64,000 nt of DNA, taken from Akanthomyces muscarius (lineage: Eukaryota > Ascomycota > Sordariomycetes > Hypocreales > Cordycipitaceae). The stretch spans positions 1,240,001 through 1,304,000 of the forward strand of contig NC_079244.1 in assembly GCF_028009165.1 (NCBI RefSeq). Direction: 5' to 3'. Below the pieces are notes generated by a model that saw only the letters and a program-made list of their open reading frames with translations, did no database searches and was not told the origin of the DNA. A program made the translations under genes and the position numbers. This document shows, in pieces, positions 62,553-64,000 of the stretch; position 1 is the stretch's first letter, and the number at the start of each line of letters is the position of its first letter.

Positions 62553-64000
62553 ATGCCTTTTGATGATGACGATAATCCAAACATTGTCGCGGGACCGCCC
62601 AGCGCTGGCGGCGTTGATGGCGCGGCGGCCGCTGAGGAGGCAATGGAGGATGAGATGCCCGATTACAAGCTCTTCATGAGCATGTTTGACAAGAAGGGCG
62701 TATCGAGCAAGAGCATCCGCAAGGGCGAAAAGGACTTCGAATCACACGGCACACTCGCGCAGGACGGCGTGCTGGAAACGAGCCGCCGCGCGCTCGAGGA
62801 CGTCCTCAGCTACACGCGCATTCATCGTGGCGACGGGTGGGTACGCGGATGGTACGTGCCCGAGTTTTGGAGCGCAGACGGCGCAGAGGTTGGACTACTG
62901 GACCCCAGGCAGGACGATGGGCGCCTGTCGCTCAGGAATCGGGTGGTCGTCGTGGAGCACGAGCGCGGCAGCTGGATGAAGGACATTGGACGGTCGGTGC
63001 CTGCGGGCATCAACAAGACAGAGACACAGAAAGCCGGCGTGGGGAGGCTCTGGCTGCTGCCGGAGGAGGCGCTGCACATGGTTGAGCGCGGCACGCTGGA
63101 CCTCTGGTGGCCGTACAAGGACCTGGACGAGCTGCTGTCACCGGGCGCGGACAGAGACCCCGATGATTACGACGTTGGCGTGCCTCTCAGCCTGGAAGCA
63201 GCCTACTCTCTGCTACTGGGTGAAGACGACGAGCCAGGGAGAGTCTCGCTGCCGAGATACCAGGTGTTTACCCACTTGAAACGAGGAGGATTCCACGTGC
63301 TGCGCGCCCCAGAGGAGCAAACACCCGCGGACGCTGCAGACACATCAAACACGACAGGCGCAACGCTGATCCAGTGGCTCTTCTCACTCGTGGGATGGGG
63401 CAGCGATGCTCAGCAGCAGCAGCAGCAGCAGCAAACAGAGCCCAAGAAGCACTCCTTTGGCCCGCTGGTGTCACCGGGTCTCTACCGGGCGTACAAGCCC
63501 GTGTACGAGCAGCTCAGTCTGCTGCCACGGCACAAGCCGCAGCGCATCACTTCTGCGCAAGCAAACGTGCCGCCGTCGCCGCGGAGCCCCTACAAGGTCT
63601 TCTTCCACGTCTGGAAGTCGGGCGGCGCGCCCTTTTCCAAGCGCAGCCCGCCGACGCCGCACTTTCGCATCGCCGTGTCCGACACGGGCCTGCACGGCGT
63701 GCCCACGATCGAGGAGGTGTCGGCGCTGCTGGCGTCGACGCCGCTGGACGAGCCGAGCGCCAACCCCGCGTGGAAGGGCCCCGGGCGGCTGTACCAGCGC
63801 CTCAAGCACGGGCACCGCAACGTGCTGGTGGCGGTGGTGGATCGCGGGCTTGTCAACTACATGCGCTTCGGCGAGGGTGCGTTTGGCGAGGAGAGGCTCT
63901 ACGAGAGGCACGATGCGCGGAGGGGCGGCCGCGGGGGTGGTGGTGGTGGGAAGAGGGGAGGACGCGGAAGAGCTCGCGGAGGTAGAGGACGCGGGAGAGG
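62553..64000 (+). CDS. sen54: tRNA-splicing endonuclease subunit Sen54 (3' end outside window)
   Basis: The frame is open from the ATG at 62553 to the window edge, giving 482 complete codons with no stop, so the gene is truncated by the boundary. The Sen54 N-terminal domain (about residues 65-200) includes SKSIRKGEKDFESHGT and GWYVPEFW, with EHERGSWMKDIG further on. A Gln-repeat, (CAG)n at 63408-63430, lies in a non-conserved insert. The C-terminal endonuclease-like fold is near residues 345-450 (YKVFFHVWKSGGAPFSKRSPPTPHFRIAVSDTG). The visible end is an Arg/Gly-rich RGG-type tail. Sen54 is a structural, non-catalytic subunit of the Sen2-Sen15-Sen34-Sen54 complex that cuts tRNA introns. No intron was needed in the visible part. 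Confidence 0.92.
   Translation, partial: MPFDDDDNPNIVAGPPSAGGVDGAAAAEEAMEDEMPDYKLFMSMFDKKGVSSKSIRKGEKDFESHGTLAQDGVLETSRRALEDVLSYTRIHRGDGWVRGWYVPEFWSADGAEVGLLDPRQDDGRLSLRNRVVVVEHERGSWMKDIGRSVPAGINKTETQKAGVGRLWLLPEEALHMVERGTLDLWWPYKDLDELLSPGADRDPDDYDVGVPLSLEAAYSLLLGEDDEPGRVSLPRYQVFTHLKRGGFHVLRAPEEQTPADAADTSNTTGATLIQWLFSLVGWGSDAQQQQQQQQTEPKKHSFGPLVSPGLYRAYKPVYEQLSLLPRHKPQRITSAQANVPPSPRSPYKVFFHVWKSGGAPFSKRSPPTPHFRIAVSDTGLHGVPTIEEVSALLASTPLDEPSANPAWKGPGRLYQRLKHGHRNVLVAVVDRGLVNYMRFGEGAFGEERLYERHDARRGGRGGGGGGKRGGRGRARGGRGRGR
63408..63430 (+). repeat. CAG trinucleotide repeat in SEN54
   Basis: CAG units run in frame as polyglutamine within the SEN54 coding region, ending in one CAA. The repeat lies in a non-conserved loop, so its length may vary between strains. 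Confidence 0.85.

Overview
This window is nuclear DNA of a filamentous ascomycete, most likely a sordariomycete and perhaps Hypocreales. The evidence is a set of core fungal proteins (i-AAA protease, HSF1, ORC6, CWC27, PPIL3, SEN54). They are split by short introns of 50-108 nt with GT..AG ends and CTAAC/CTGAC-like branch points. There is also an intron-containing nuclear tRNA-Leu. No species is claimed.

Left part (1-10.3 kb): after about 2.4 kb without a recognisable gene comes a small island of secreted or cell-surface proteins. A minus-strand GPI-anchored protein is built from Gly/Asn/Pro and Gly/Ser repeats. A divergent plus-strand 1039-aa Ser/Thr-rich secreted protein carries eight copies of a five-cysteine module. 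A secreted class II-like haem peroxidase with four exons follows.

Middle (10.3-36.8 kb): about 26.5 kb with no protein gene I can support. It is not obviously AT-saturated, so it does not look like RIP-mutated repeat. It holds low-complexity tracts (a 27-nt poly-G run, a 23-nt poly-A run, GT and GGT microsatellites), several perfect short hairpins, and copies of a recurrent 10-mer. The last 1.4 kb is strongly pyrimidine-rich and probably is the promoter and long 5' leader of a C2H2 transcription factor.

Right part (36.8-64 kb): a dense block of conserved genes. In order: four-finger C2H2 regulator (+), mitochondrial i-AAA protease Yme1 (+), extended SDR reductase (+), single-pass Cys-rich/Ser-Thr-rich membrane protein (-), classical SDR (+), ORC6 (-) and CWC27 (+) from a shared promoter, HSF1 (+), PPIL3-type cyclophilin (-), arrestin-like protein (+), tRNA-Leu(UAG) with a 42-nt intron (-), and SEN54 (+), which runs off the right edge.

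Most interesting points: the 8x five-Cys module protein with strictly conserved spacing; the divergent pairing of an intron-containing tRNA with the gene for a subunit of the enzyme that removes such introns; the 26.5-kb gene desert with its hairpin cluster; two spliceosome-associated cyclophilins within 6.5 kb; and a same-orientation recurrent 10-mer.
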